A DNA stretch of 64,000 bases from an uncultured Alphaproteobacteria bacterium (GCA_944392835.1 CALXYB010000001.1:220563-284562); one strand, 5' to 3'; shown: positions 25,885 through 34,501, counted from the first letter of the stretch. The notes: a model not told the origin generated them from the sequence alone. Translations and numbers: made by a program.

Positions 25885-26672
25885 AACTCCACGACCACAA
25901 TCTCTGGCAAACACCCAAACCGAACCGGCAACAAGCTCGTACCCAAACCACGGCTGACAATCATTTTTTTGCCATTTTCTTCAATAAAACCACCTTCATA
26001 TTTTTTACCATATTTTGAAGGCACCAATACAGCACCAAACCACGGCAAAGCGACTTGCCCGCCATGTGTATGCCCTGCCAAAGTTAAGAACACATCTTGC
26101 GGGATTTCGGGAAAAACATCTGGAGAATGAGTTAGAAACAAGACAGTGTTTTCCGTCGCAGATAATGCCTTATTTATGTCCGGCTTTCGCGTATTATAAT
26201 CAGCCAAGCCTACCAAAGAAAAACTCTTTTCGCCCAAAGTTAATTTTCTGTTTTCATTTTCTAAAACGACGATTCCGCTATCTTGCAAAACCTCTCTTAT
26301 CTTTTGACCATCCTGCCACCAATCATGGTTTCCCAAAACGCTGACCACACCAAGCGGTGCTTCAAGTTTTGAAAGTTCTTTAGCAATTTCTTCAATCGGC
26401 ATAGAAGTTTCAAACTTGTGTCCTTTAACAAAATCACCGCCCAACAAAATCAAATCCGCTTTTTGCTGATTTATTTTTTTAACGATTTTTTCAAGCCGCT
26501 TTTGATGCCTTGGCGCAATATGAAAATCGCTGGCAAAAGCAATTTTAAGCCCGGACAACTCAGGCTTAGCCACACGATAAGTTGTAACTTTCAGCATATT
26601 CGGCTCAAACCCGAAAGCCCAAATAGCCAATAACACACCGAGAATAAACAGCAAAATCAGAATTTTTATCAT
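25878..26672 (-). CDS. Membrane-anchored metallophosphoesterase
   Basis: A protein of about 264 aa with one N-terminal membrane segment (IKILILLFILGVLLAIWAF) and a calcineurin-like phosphoesterase domain: ASDFHIAPRH (D-x-H), LLGGDFVKG (GGD), LGNHDWW (GNHD), TLAGHTHGGQ (GHTHGGQ). The family includes YaeI-type enzymes acting on lipid or nucleotide phosphates (UDP-diacylglucosamine hydrolase LpxH uses a related fold). ATG at 26672 is chosen because of GGGAAA before it; an extended ORF to 26819 would overlap the divergent hydrolase gene. Substrate is unknown. Confidence 0.85.
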   Translation of the reverse strand: MIKILILLFILGVLLAIWAFGFEPNMLKVTTYRVAKPELSGLKIAFASDFHIAPRHQKRLEKIVKKINQQKADLILLGGDFVKGHKFETSMPIEEIAKELSKLEAPLGVVSVLGNHDWWQDGQKIREVLQDSGIVVLENENRKLTLGEKSFSLVGLADYNTRKPDINKALSATENTVLFLTHSPDVFPEIPQDVFLTLAGHTHGGQVALPWFGAVLVPSKYGKKYEGGFIEENGKKMIVSRGLGTSLLPVRFGCLPEIVVVEFY

Positions 26673-26742
26673 TTTTCCCAAATAACAGATGACAATTATT
26701 TTCAATCCCCTCATAATACCAACAAAAAAAGGAGACGCAACC

Positions 26743-27300
26743 ATGAAAAATGCACTTATCCTGCACGGCATCTGCCCAGAAGAAGAATTTTTCTTTTCCA
26801 AATACCCCTCACCGTCCAATGCTTGGTGGTTGCCATGGTTGCAACAGCAGTTTTTGCGTGCCGGTTGGCAGTGCCAAACGCCGGAACTTCCGCACCCCTA
26901 CCGCCCGACTTATAATGAATGGAAAGAAACTTTTGAAGCTTTCAAACCCCAAAATCTTTCCATCCTCATTGGACACAGCGCCGGTGGCGGATTCGCCATA
27001 AAATATTTGCAAGAACACAAACTCAAGCTTGAAAAACTCATTTTAGTCGCTCCTTGGCTGGACCCCGAACAAGAATTTGACGACTTTCTGCAAACCGAAC
27101 TCAAACCGTCAGCCTTAAATAACATAGATGAAATCCATCTCATTTTTTCGGAAGATGATGATGAAGCCGAACACCAAACCAAGGACAGATTACTGACTGC
27201 CTACCCGCAAATCACTTTTCATCATTACCTTAATTTCGGGCATTTTACTACGGGAAAAACCGCTCACAGCTTTCAAGAACTCTGGAATCTTTGCCGCTAA
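26743..27300 (+). CDS. Small alpha/beta serine hydrolase (RBBP9/YdeN-like)
   Basis: A hydrolase of about 185 aa. It starts ALILHGICPEEEFFF, has the nucleophile elbow IGHSAGGGFAIKYL, an acid in HLIFSEDDDEAE, and the final catalytic His in FGHFTTGK. Length matches RBBP9/YdeN-family hydrolases. The ATG at 26743 has AAAGGAG nine bases upstream; an in-frame upstream extension to 26689 lacks support and would overlap the phosphoesterase promoter region. Natural substrate unknown. Confidence 0.83.
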   Translation: MKNALILHGICPEEEFFFSKYPSPSNAWWLPWLQQQFLRAGWQCQTPELPHPYRPTYNEWKETFEAFKPQNLSILIGHSAGGGFAIKYLQEHKLKLEKLILVAPWLDPEQEFDDFLQTELKPSALNNIDEIHLIFSEDDDEAEHQTKDRLLTAYPQITFHHYLNFGHFTTGKTAHSFQELWNLCR

Positions 27301-27341
27301 CAAATTCAAAATTAGCATATAAATTTAATATACTTTGATTG

Positions 27342-27375
27342 TTGACAATTATTATATGTATGATATTATACATAT
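27342..27375 (+). promoter_or_regulatory. Promoter with an overlapping inverted repeat
   Basis: A perfect TTGACA (27342-27347) is followed after 17 bases by ATTATA (27365-27370). The inverted repeat ATATGTAT (27354-27361) / ATACATAT (27368-27375) covers the spacer and -10, as an operator would. It lies about 45 bases upstream of the 190-aa gene. Confidence 0.6.
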
Positions 27376-27420
27376 ATGTATTTTGTAACATATCAAATAT
27401 AACATATATGGAGAAGTATC

Positions 27421-27993
27421 ATGAAAAAAATAGATAATGTTAAGGAGTTTGTTGAAAAGATAGACAGCTCCAAAAAGCTCAACCCCAAGGACCTATCTTC
27501 CGACCAAGATTTGAGCATCGCCATCATGAACCTCATTTCTATTGAAGAACACTTGGTTTTCTCCGGCGCAAAAACCAACAAAACCTCTTTCTATGACCTC
27601 ATCCAAGACATCAGGGAGCTCCGCAAAAACCTCATGCAAAAAATCATCCCCTCTTACGAAGGCGAAGTCTGGTGCATATCCAAACACCTTTTAGCCTCAT
27701 CCATGCGTTTAATGGAAGTCGGCACCAAGCAACAATCCCTAAACAACAAAGAAGAAGCCTACAAACTCTTCAATCAGGCCTATGAGCTGTATTGTCTGTT
27801 TTGGGGACTTAATATGAACATGTTAAGCGTAGATAGTGTTAAATGGATTGAGGACAAAACCGAAGACATCAAAAAGCTCTCTGCAAAAATTGAAAAACAA
27901 GACCTCCCCCAAGCACAAGAAAACACATCAAGCGGCGCTCTGTCCAAGATGAAAGCCTTTGTCCGCAAAGCCGTAGATTGCTGTATTGAATAA
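27421..27993 (+). CDS. Hypothetical protein, 190 aa
   Basis: A mainly helical, soluble protein without signal peptide. Striking segments are LISIEEHLVFSGAKT, FYDLIQDIRELRKNLMQKII, WCISKHLLASSMRLMEVG and LFNQAYELYCLFWGLN, suggesting a four-helix bundle. It resembles an uncharacterised conserved family I have seen in diverse bacteria but cannot name. Ribosome site GGAG is good. It has its own promoter, and the following thioredoxin-like lipoprotein gene starts 12 bases after the stop, so they form one operon. Confidence 0.7.
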   Translation: MKKIDNVKEFVEKIDSSKKLNPKDLSSDQDLSIAIMNLISIEEHLVFSGAKTNKTSFYDLIQDIRELRKNLMQKIIPSYEGEVWCISKHLLASSMRLMEVGTKQQSLNNKEEAYKLFNQAYELYCLFWGLNMNMLSVDSVKWIEDKTEDIKKLSAKIEKQDLPQAQENTSSGALSKMKAFVRKAVDCCIE

Positions 27994-28005
27994 AGGAGAA
28001 GAAAA

Positions 28006-28374
28006 ATGCAAAAATTAACTTTAACTCTTTTTGCTCTGATGATTTTTCTCTGTGGCTGCGATTCTAAGACAAAAGAAGTTTCAGCATTAAGTGAGGATAA
28101 AATATATTTCTTTTATTACAACGAATGCCCATATTGCCACAATGCCATTGAATATATAGATAAAAAATACCCAGAACTAAATATGGCAATGGTCAATATT
28201 TATGTCGGCAACGGCTTTGAGCTTTTCAAAAAATGTGGGCAAAAATTCAATCTCGGCAATAGTATTGGCACTCCATTATTCTGCATGGGAGACAAATACC
28301 TCATGGGCTGGTCGGATGCCAATGCACAAAGATTTGATGAATATGTCCAACCTTTTCTTAAAACCAACAAATAA
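28006..28374 (+). CDS. Thioredoxin-fold lipoprotein with CPYC motif
   Basis: A 122-aa protein with a lipoprotein signal (MQKLTLTLFALMIFLCGC, Cys18) followed by a glutaredoxin/thioredoxin-like domain: IYFFYYNECPYCHNAIEYI with the redox motif C41-P-Y-C44, the cis-Pro region GNSIGTPLFCMG and a C-terminal helix. It is predicted to act on thiols at the periplasmic face of a membrane. The CPYC motif is typical of glutaredoxins; DsbA-like proteins usually have CPHC. Ribosome site AAAGGAGAAG. It ends a two-gene unit. Confidence 0.8.
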   Translation: MQKLTLTLFALMIFLCGCDSKTKEVSALSEDKIYFFYYNECPYCHNAIEYIDKKYPELNMAMVNIYVGNGFELFKKCGQKFNLGNSIGTPLFCMGDKYLMGWSDANAQRFDEYVQPFLKTNK

Positions 28375-28395
28375 TAAATAAACTCATAGTATCCT

Positions 28396-28428
28396 ACAAT
28401 CCCCCCACAACACAGGGGGATTGTTTTT
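28396..28428 (+). terminator. Terminator after the CPYC lipoprotein gene
   Basis: ACAATCCCCC (28396-28405) pairs with GGGGGATTGT (28415-28424) over a 9-base loop, followed by T. Confidence 0.88.
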
Positions 28429-28476
28429 ATTTGCAATATATGCAATTTCTGCTATATATACAAAAAAGGGGGCATT

Positions 28477-29121
28477 ATGGAAGCACAACTACCGGAAAAT
28501 ATCATGCGTAAAGCCGTAAAGGGAATTTCTTACATTGCCCATCCGCTACGACTACGCATTTTGGAATACCTAGACGTTAACGGTAGCTCATCAGTTTCGG
28601 CTATAACCAAAGCTTTGAACGAAGAACAAGTCATCATCTCGCAAAGCCTAAAAAAAATGCGCGAGGCCAATCTGGTTAAAACAACACGTCGCGGCATTTT
28701 TATATATTATGACATTTGTGAAGAATATCCGGCAAGTATCTTCACCTGCCTACGCAAACTTTATGCCATGATGACCGATAATTTTTACTTTTTGGAAGAC
28801 GGCGTAAAGGCCGTTTTGCCGTCAGACTATACGATGATGACTGCCAACCGTATCAAGCTTTTTGCCAACTACGACAAAATGCGCATTTTAGAGATTTTAA
28901 CTCTGCGCGGCCCAATGAACGTATCCGACATAATCAATGCCATCAGCAGCCCTCAGCTCAAAGTTTCACAATACCTAAAAAGATTAAAAGACGACGGATT
29001 CGTAACCTCAGAACGCCGAGGCCGTTTTATTATTTATAACATCACACAAGGCGTGCACAAAACCTGTATCCAATGCATTCACAAGCGCTATGATGCCTTA
29101 ACAGACAAATCCCTATTTTAG
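28477..29121 (+). CDS. Regulator with two tandem ArsR-like winged-helix domains
   Basis: A 214-aa DNA-binding protein made of two similar winged-helix domains. Domain 1 (about 10-80) reads AHPLRLRILEYLDVNGSSSV, then VIISQSLKKMREANLVKTTRRGIFIYYDI. Domain 2 (about 120-195) reads NYDKMRILEILTLRGPMNVSDI, then LKVSQYLKRLKDDGFVTSERRGRFIIYNI. Standard ArsR proteins have one domain and dimerise, so this is an internal duplication, a pseudo-dimer in one chain. There are Cys residues near the end (CIQCIHKR), possibly a metal or redox sensor. The ribosome site is GGGGG. It converges with the antiporter gene, stops overlapping by four bases. Target genes unknown. Confidence 0.8.
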   Translation: MEAQLPENIMRKAVKGISYIAHPLRLRILEYLDVNGSSSVSAITKALNEEQVIISQSLKKMREANLVKTTRRGIFIYYDICEEYPASIFTCLRKLYAMMTDNFYFLEDGVKAVLPSDYTMMTANRIKLFANYDKMRILEILTLRGPMNVSDIINAISSPQLKVSQYLKRLKDDGFVTSERRGRFIIYNITQGVHKTCIQCIHKRYDALTDKSLF

Positions 29122-31043
29122 GCTTCTTCTTTTTCTTGAAGTTCGTCTTTTTTCTCTTGATGATGTCCGCGCAAATTAGCCAAGAACTGCGCCTCGATTT
29201 TCATATATTGTGTCAGGAGCCATTTGGACTGCGCTAAAATAAATACGGATACAACTAACAACAACAAAGAGATTCTTACATCTTCCGTTAAAAAAGTATG
29301 AACTACAGTAACAATAAAGAAAGCCACCACCAAAAGCCTAAAACTAGTCATTAAAACCAACGGCAAGCGGTTAGCCTTTTTGGATATCCACAATTTATAA
29401 TAAATTTTTGCTAATATACTGTTTGAAATAAAAAAGTTTTTAATATTCTCGGCATTTTCACTCAAATTTCCGCAAAAAGCAAACTTTTCACCAATTTTTT
29501 CCAACCACTTTTCTTTATGTTCACCTTCCGATGGTTTTCCATGGAGCCAACATAATACTCTCATAATTGTATCTCTGACAAAGGCTGGCAAAATAGCTTC
29601 CCAACCGATAAGAGCCTTCAAAAAAGGAGCCATAACAACTAATGTAATTCCAGTCACAAGAATTTTACCGCTCAAATTAGGAAAATAACTCAGGACAAAA
29701 GGCTGAACATAGTGCTTTGAGAGCAAAATAATCGTATATAAAATTAAAGAGAACAAAAACATTCTAAGCAGATAATTTTTAAACAACTCCGCCCACAATT
29801 TTTCTTCCGAAGGACTAACTCTAACAGGTTCATCTGTTTTATCAATGTACTTCAACCACGATTGCGGAGCTAACTTTAACAATTTCTTATAAAATGGATC
29901 TGCTGCCTTAATCATCATTGGCGTTAAGAAAGTCGTTATAACTGAAACAGCTACAATAATCGGATAAACCTGCGGATTTAAAACCTTTAAGCTCATACCT
30001 AAGCTAGCAATAATAAAAGCAAACTCACCAACTTGCGCTAAAGAAAATCCACAAAAAATAGATGTTTTAACCGGTTGACCCGAAACAATAAATCCCAAAA
30101 CCGAAAATGCTATTTTACCAACGACCACAATCAAAGTAATCAAGAAAATCGGCCAAGCATAAGTAACAAACATCGCCGGATTAACCATCATTCCGACAGA
30201 AACAAAGAAAACCGCACCAAAAAAATCCTTAATTGGTTGAATATTTTTTTCAATCCGCTGGATTAAACTGCTCTCAGCCAAAATAGAACCCATAATAAAA
30301 GCTCCCAAAGCAGATGAGAAACCGGAATAAGTTGCCAAATAGACCATACCGAAACACAAGCTAATGGTAATTAGGAGCAACATTTCATCTGTTAAAAAGT
30401 TTTCTACTTTTTTCAAAAAAGTTGGTACAAGATAAATACCCGCAATAAAGCACAAAACCAAAAAAGACACTAGTTTCATAACGCTTCCTAACAAAGCTTC
30501 GCCATCAATATTACTTCTTAAGGCAATTGTCGGAAGCAATACCAACATCAAAATTCCCATAATATCTTCTACCACCAACACCCCAAAGACCAAATCCGTA
30601 AATTTTTGCTTTTTAACATTCAAATCGTCAAAGGCCTTAATAATAATTGTCGTGGAGGACATTGAAATCATACTTCCTAAGAAAAAGCTGTCCATTGTAG
30701 ACCAACCAAGTAAAATACCCGTACTATACCCCAAATACAACATAAACAAAATATTAGCATTTGCCGTAATCATTGCTGATTTTCCGACATTAATCATTTT
30801 CTTGAAGCTAAATTCCAACCCTAAGCCAAACAATAAAAAGATAACGCCGATATCTGCCCATAGCGTGAGATTTTCTCTATCACTAACCGTTGGCAAAAAA
30901 TTAAAATACGGTCCCGCCAAAATACCGGCCATCACATATCCGAGCACAATCGGTTGTTTGAGTTTTTTGCAGATAAGCGTCATAATACCTGCATAAATAG
31001 TAATCATGGTTAAGTCTAAAATAAGGGTATGAATTTGATGCAT
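29118..31043 (-). CDS. CPA2-family monovalent cation/proton antiporter
   Basis: An integral membrane protein of about 641 aa. Residues 1-390 form the antiporter core with about 12 membrane helices; GVIFLLFGLGLEFSF and SSALGAFIMGSILAESS are typical of the KefB/CPA2 family. Unlike KefB or KefC it has no RCK/TrkA-N nucleotide-binding domain. Instead the C-terminal 240 residues contain further membrane segments (FLFSLILYTIILLSK, LVVMAPFLKALIGW, LLVVAFFIVTVVHTFL) and end in a charged tail with HHQEKKDELQEKEEA. The ATG at 31043 is preferred to the far ORF start because it gives a short amphipathic N-terminus. Exact ions cannot be read. Confidence 0.85.
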   Translation of the reverse strand: MHQIHTLILDLTMITIYAGIMTLICKKLKQPIVLGYVMAGILAGPYFNFLPTVSDRENLTLWADIGVIFLLFGLGLEFSFKKMINVGKSAMITANANILFMLYLGYSTGILLGWSTMDSFFLGSMISMSSTTIIIKAFDDLNVKKQKFTDLVFGVLVVEDIMGILMLVLLPTIALRSNIDGEALLGSVMKLVSFLVLCFIAGIYLVPTFLKKVENFLTDEMLLLITISLCFGMVYLATYSGFSSALGAFIMGSILAESSLIQRIEKNIQPIKDFFGAVFFVSVGMMVNPAMFVTYAWPIFLITLIVVVGKIAFSVLGFIVSGQPVKTSIFCGFSLAQVGEFAFIIASLGMSLKVLNPQVYPIIVAVSVITTFLTPMMIKAADPFYKKLLKLAPQSWLKYIDKTDEPVRVSPSEEKLWAELFKNYLLRMFLFSLILYTIILLSKHYVQPFVLSYFPNLSGKILVTGITLVVMAPFLKALIGWEAILPAFVRDTIMRVLCWLHGKPSEGEHKEKWLEKIGEKFAFCGNLSENAENIKNFFISNSILAKIYYKLWISKKANRLPLVLMTSFRLLVVAFFIVTVVHTFLTEDVRISLLLLVVSVFILAQSKWLLTQYMKIEAQFLANLRGHHQEKKDELQEKEEA

Positions 31044-31135
31044 CTTTACTTCACTACAAAAAAAATTAAACTCTGCACAAAAAATACGCATCTTTGAGTT
31101 TAAATTTTCTTAATACATCAGGCTTTTAAGAAAGA

Positions 31136-31618
31136 TTATTTATTTTTACCTCTGAGACGAGGAAACCACATCGGAACATTTTTCTTATAAGCAAGATATT
31201 CTCCACCAAATTTCTTTTCCAATTGCTTCTCTTCAAACAACTTAAAGTAAATACAATTAATCAAGAAGAAAATTATCATCCAATAAAAGACATAAATTTC
31301 ATTTAAGAGAAGAGCTTCTGCTGTCAAAACTGCCAGCACTCCCGTAATCATCGGATTTCTGGTATATTTAAAAGGTCCTTCCACCACCAAATGAGTTGTC
31401 GCGTCCCATGGAGCAAGAGTTCCCTTACCAATTTTATGAAACAAAAGCATTGTCCAAACGGCCAAAAACAAACCTCCCGCCAACAAAACACACCCGAGTA
31501 CATTTTGCCAAATACCGGGTGCAGTATAAACATAATCGGAAAAATATAAGATAAGAAAAGGAATAACAACTACAACATTAAATGGCAAAATCAAAATTGC
31601 TTTAATCCATGCTTTCAT
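31136..31618 (-). CDS. Isoprenylcysteine-carboxyl-methyltransferase/phospholipid-methyltransferase-like membrane protein
   Basis: A protein of about 160 aa with four to five membrane helices. The C-terminal half holds the family signature: GPFKYTRNPMITGV followed by FEEKQLEKKFGGEYLAYKKNVPMWFPR, the E-x-x-L...F-G-x-x-Y pattern of bacterial ICMT-like and PEMT-like enzymes. ATG at 31618 has GAGGAAA upstream, unlike the extended ORF. Methyl acceptor unknown. Confidence 0.8.
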   Translation of the reverse strand: MKAWIKAILILPFNVVVVIPFLILYFSDYVYTAPGIWQNVLGCVLLAGGLFLAVWTMLLFHKIGKGTLAPWDATTHLVVEGPFKYTRNPMITGVLAVLTAEALLLNEIYVFYWMIIFFLINCIYFKLFEEKQLEKKFGGEYLAYKKNVPMWFPRLRGKNK

Positions 31619-31694
31619 AATTTCCTCCTCAACAGTACCTATACTTATATTAAACATTCAGCAATAAATTTCAACGCAAATAAATGAAACTCTT

Positions 31695-31973
31695 GGGAAG
31701 CCATAAAAAAACCACTCATAAAGAGTGGCTTTTTTTATAAATGGCGTATCTGGGGGGGGCTGGAGGAAAGAAAATTCTCCGGTGAAGAATTTTCTGACGA
31801 CAGGCGCAGATTTGTTAGCTTTGAGGCAAGGCAAAACGCCGCCGAAAAAGCGTTACAAATCAAGTGACCGCAGCGAGTTTGTGTTTGAAAAACACTTACG
31901 AGCCAGAACGAACCCGTGGGTTCGACCACTCGGGAAGCCATAAAAAAACCACTCATAAAGAGTGGCTTTTTTT
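31695..31973. repeat. 42-bp direct repeat of the tRNA-Arg terminator with an intervening 195-bp insert
   Basis: The 42-bp sequence starting GGGAAGCCATAAAAAAACCA occurs identically at 31695-31736 and 31932-31973, 237 bases apart. Each copy contains the bidirectional hairpin CCACTC-ATAAA-GAGTGG with T-runs on both strands. Each is followed by a TGGCGTA sequence: in the second copy it is the 3' end of tRNA-Arg, in the first a degraded version (TGGCGTATCTGGGGGGG). So the tRNA 3' end plus its terminator is duplicated around 31737-31931. The insert has no gene, includes CCGCAGCG and GAACCCGTGGGTTC, and is richer in G+C than its surroundings. This also covers the otherwise gene-free stretch from 31619 to 31978. 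Confidence 0.8.
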
Positions 31974-31978
31974 TCAAA

Positions 31979-32055
31979 TGGCGTACCCGGGGGGATTCGA
32001 ACCCACGACCCTCGGCGTCGGAGGCCGATACTCTATCCAACTGAGCTACGGGTAC
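31979..32055 (-). tRNA. tRNA-Arg (anticodon CCG)
   Basis: A 77-nt cloverleaf starting GTACCCGTAGCTCAGTTGG and ending CCCCGGGTACGCCA with encoded CCA. The anticodon stem TCGGC/GCCGA holds loop CTCCGAC, anticodon CCG. The 3' side is followed by the bidirectional hairpin terminator at 31932-31973. Confidence 0.97.
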
Positions 32056-32173
32056 ATAACTTATTGCCTTTTTTATGTACATTATTTTAAATTACATTTC
32101 CAGCATTTTTTACAAAAAAGTCTTTTTTCAGGCTCTTTCACCGAAAATTTGCCGAAATTATCGCAATTTGGGC

Positions 32174-32202
32174 TTGACTTTTAATCACATAAACGTTATT
32201 AA
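32174..32202 (+). promoter_or_regulatory. Sigma-70-type promoter of rpmB
   Basis: TTGACT (32174-32179), 17-base spacer, TATTAA (32197-32202), about 33 bases upstream of the rpmB ATG. Confidence 0.75.
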
Positions 32203-32235
32203 CAAGCAACAAGTTTATTTATGAGGATTAAAACA

Positions 32236-32523
32236 ATGGCTAAAAAATGTGATATTTCCGGCACCGGCGTTATGAGCGGCAACAATGTCAGCCACGCTCA
32301 CAACAAGAGTCGTCGTCGTTTCTTGCCCAACCTTCAGGTTGTTTCTCTTTTGAGCGAAACTTTGGGCAAAATTTTCAAATTAAAAGTTTGTTCTAAAACT
32401 TTGCGTTCTATTGAACACAATGGCGGTTTGGATGCTTATTTGGAATCCACTTCCAACAGCAAGCTGACCGAAGAAGCTAAAAAAATTAAAAAGAGCATTG
32501 CAAAAAGCAAAGCCACAAAATAA
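32236..32523 (+). CDS. rpmB: 50S ribosomal protein L28
   Basis: A 95-aa ribosomal protein L28, part of the large subunit. It begins MAKKCDISGTGVMSGNNVSH and includes HNKSRRRFLPNLQ, the usual L28 core, with a longer basic C-terminal tail (KLTEEAKKIKKSIAKSKATK) typical of alphaproteobacterial L28. The ATG at 32236 has TGAGGA upstream and is preferred over the ORF start at 32221. Its own promoter and terminator flank it. Confidence 0.97.
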   Translation: MAKKCDISGTGVMSGNNVSHAHNKSRRRFLPNLQVVSLLSETLGKIFKLKVCSKTLRSIEHNGGLDAYLESTSNSKLTEEAKKIKKSIAKSKATK

Positions 32524-32545
32524 TTATCTACAGGCAAATGTAGTC

Positions 32546-32579
32546 ATATCCTCCTGATTTTTCAGGAGGATATTTTTTT
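32546..32579 (+). terminator. Terminator of rpmB
   Basis: ATATCCTCCTGA (32546-32557) pairs with TCAGGAGGATAT (32562-32573) over a four-base loop, followed by TTTTTT. Confidence 0.92.
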
Positions 32580-32680
32580 ATCCCCACAATTAACAAGGCT
32601 GAATCAGGGAAAGAGCTAAAACCTTTGAGTTTTGTTTTGAAGTTGTTTATAAAGGGCAATACAAGAACGAACCAACATCC

Positions 32681-34168
32681 ATGAAAGTCTGCCCGATGGA
32701 ACAAATTGATACAGCCTCTCTGCCGCAAAACCTTGAAGCCGAACAAGCTCTGCTTGGTGCAATCTTAGCCAACAACAAAGCCTATGAGAAAGTTTCGGAG
32801 TTTTTGCGCCCCTATCACTTTGCCGATTCTATTCATGCCAAAGTTTTTGAGGTTATTGCAAAACTCATTCAGCGCGGTCATGTAGCAGATGTCATCACCT
32901 TAAAAAATTACTTTGAGCAAGAAGGCTCATTGCAAGAAGTCGGCGGCCACCAATACTTAATCAAACTGGCAGACAGCGCATCCCCTTTAACCAATGTGGA
33001 ATATTATGCGCAGTTTATTTACGACAAATATCTGAGGCGAGAACTGATAAATACCGGCTACGAGATTGTCAATGATGCCATGAAGGAAGACTTAGATTCT
33101 GATGCCACCACGCAGATAGAAACAGCCGAAAAGAAACTTTTTGAATTATCCAATCAAGGCGAAAGCCAAGGCGGATTCATAGACTTTGCACAAGCCTTAA
33201 CCTCTTCTTTGAGCCAAATTGAGCAAGCCTACCAAAAAGACGGCAAAATCTCCGGTCTGCCGACAGCCTTAGATGCCTTGGATGAAAAGACCGGTGGCTT
33301 AAACAACTCTGACCTTATCATTATCGCAGGTCGTCCGGCTATGGGTAAAACCGCTCTGGCCACCAATATTGCCTATAATGTCGCCGAGTTTATGAGCCAC
33401 GACAAATCCGTTGACCCCAAATCTCGCGGTGTGGCCTTTTTCTCTCTGGAAATGTCTGCCGACCAATTAGCCAGCCGTATTCTTTCCACCGTAACCCAAA
33501 CCCCCGGGCACAAAATGCGTACCGGAGAGTTAGATAATGCCGAGTTCACGCGCATTGCCGCGGCTGTGCGCGAGCTTGAAACCATCCCGCTTTATATTGA
33601 TGACACGCCGGGCTTAAACATCAACTCCATCCGCACCCGCGCCCGTAGGCTGAAGCGTAACAAAGGCTTAGGCTTGATTGTCATTGACTATATTCAATTG
33701 ATTATGGGGACGGGCAGCAAAAAAACCGAAGGCAACCGCGTACAGGAATTATCAGAGATTTCGCGCGGTCTGAAGATTCTGGCCAAAGAACTCAATGTTC
33801 CGGTCATTGCCTTGTCCCAATTAAACCGCGGTGTAGAACAACGCGATGACAAACGCCCCGTTATGTCAGACTTGCGTGAATCCGGCTCCATTGAGCAAGA
33901 TGCTGATATCGTAATGTTTGTGTTCCGCGAAAACTATTATATCCAGAACGAAGAACCCAAACAACGCGCCGGAGAAACACCGGAACACTTGCAAAACCGT
34001 ATGGAGGAATGGCAAAAACGCGTCAGAGAAACCGCCAACATCGGTGAGGTCATTATTGGTAAACAACGCCATGGCCCGACCGGCACGGTCAAACTCTTCT
34101 GGAACGGCGAATTTGCTCAATTTGGCAACCTGATTAAAGAAGAATATTTACCTGACCAAATAGGCTAA
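32681..34168 (+). CDS. dnaB: Replicative DNA helicase DnaB
   Basis: A 495-aa hexameric helicase that unwinds DNA ahead of the replisome. The N-terminal domain has LPQNLEAEQALLGAIL and DVITLKNYFEQEG. The RecA-like domain has Walker A AGRPAMGKTALA, FFSLEMSADQLASR, Walker B LIVIDYIQLI, and SQLNRGVEQRDDKRPVMSDL followed by RESGSIEQDADIV. Length is typical and no intein is present. The start could be 32681 or the ATG at 32696; neither has a clear ribosome site. Confidence 0.98.
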   Translation: MKVCPMEQIDTASLPQNLEAEQALLGAILANNKAYEKVSEFLRPYHFADSIHAKVFEVIAKLIQRGHVADVITLKNYFEQEGSLQEVGGHQYLIKLADSASPLTNVEYYAQFIYDKYLRRELINTGYEIVNDAMKEDLDSDATTQIETAEKKLFELSNQGESQGGFIDFAQALTSSLSQIEQAYQKDGKISGLPTALDALDEKTGGLNNSDLIIIAGRPAMGKTALATNIAYNVAEFMSHDKSVDPKSRGVAFFSLEMSADQLASRILSTVTQTPGHKMRTGELDNAEFTRIAAAVRELETIPLYIDDTPGLNINSIRTRARRLKRNKGLGLIVIDYIQLIMGTGSKKTEGNRVQELSEISRGLKILAKELNVPVIALSQLNRGVEQRDDKRPVMSDLRESGSIEQDADIVMFVFRENYYIQNEEPKQRAGETPEHLQNRMEEWQKRVRETANIGEVIIGKQRHGPTGTVKLFWNGEFAQFGNLIKEEYLPDQIG

Positions 34169-34171
34169 GGC

Positions 34172-34501
34172 TTATTTATGGCAACAACCATGCCCGCCGC
34201 AACAACAAGAGCTATTCTCATCGTCAGAGCAACAACAACCTTCTTCGGCTGAACTGTTGTCTTTAACTTCTACGGGATAGCCTCCGTAATAAGCTGTTCC
34301 AAAGATTTTGCCCGTATATTCATGCTCGGGAGAATCCGAACGCATAACGGCATCGTCAGCAGATTGCGGCACATCTTCGGCAACATCTCCGCGCATAATA
34401 GCCTCCTGCATTTTTTGCAATTGTCGCTTTTTGCCTTCACAACAAGCACAGGTTCCCTGCACGGGTGTTTTAACCAACATATCAGCCAACCACTTAAACA
34501 T
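34172..34501 (-). CDS. Small cysteine-rich protein of unknown function
   Basis: A 109-aa soluble protein. The N-terminus has CACCEGKKRQLQKMQEAI, the middle GKIFGTAYYGGYPVEVKD, and the last 25 residues are extremely Cys-rich (EEGCCCSDDE, then SSCCCGGHGCCHK). The C-terminal tail resembles metal-chelating tails of the metallothionein kind, and the CxCC near the start could add ligands. No family is recognised. It faces dnaB and lies next to two Cys-cluster proteins (34570-35453), perhaps by coincidence. Confidence 0.7.
   Translation of the reverse strand: MFKWLADMLVKTPVQGTCACCEGKKRQLQKMQEAIMRGDVAEDVPQSADDAVMRSDSPEHEYTGKIFGTAYYGGYPVEVKDNSSAEEGCCCSDDENSSCCCGGHGCCHK

Noticed and set aside
26673..26819. 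N-terminal extension of the phosphoesterase gene to base 26819
   Set aside because: It would overlap the ribosome site and start of the divergent hydrolase; the ATG at 26672 gives a standard membrane anchor.
31735..32082. Minus-strand ORF of 115 codons across tRNA-Arg
   Set aside because: It reads through the tRNA gene and its terminator copies; the tRNA is certain, so the ORF is a by-product.
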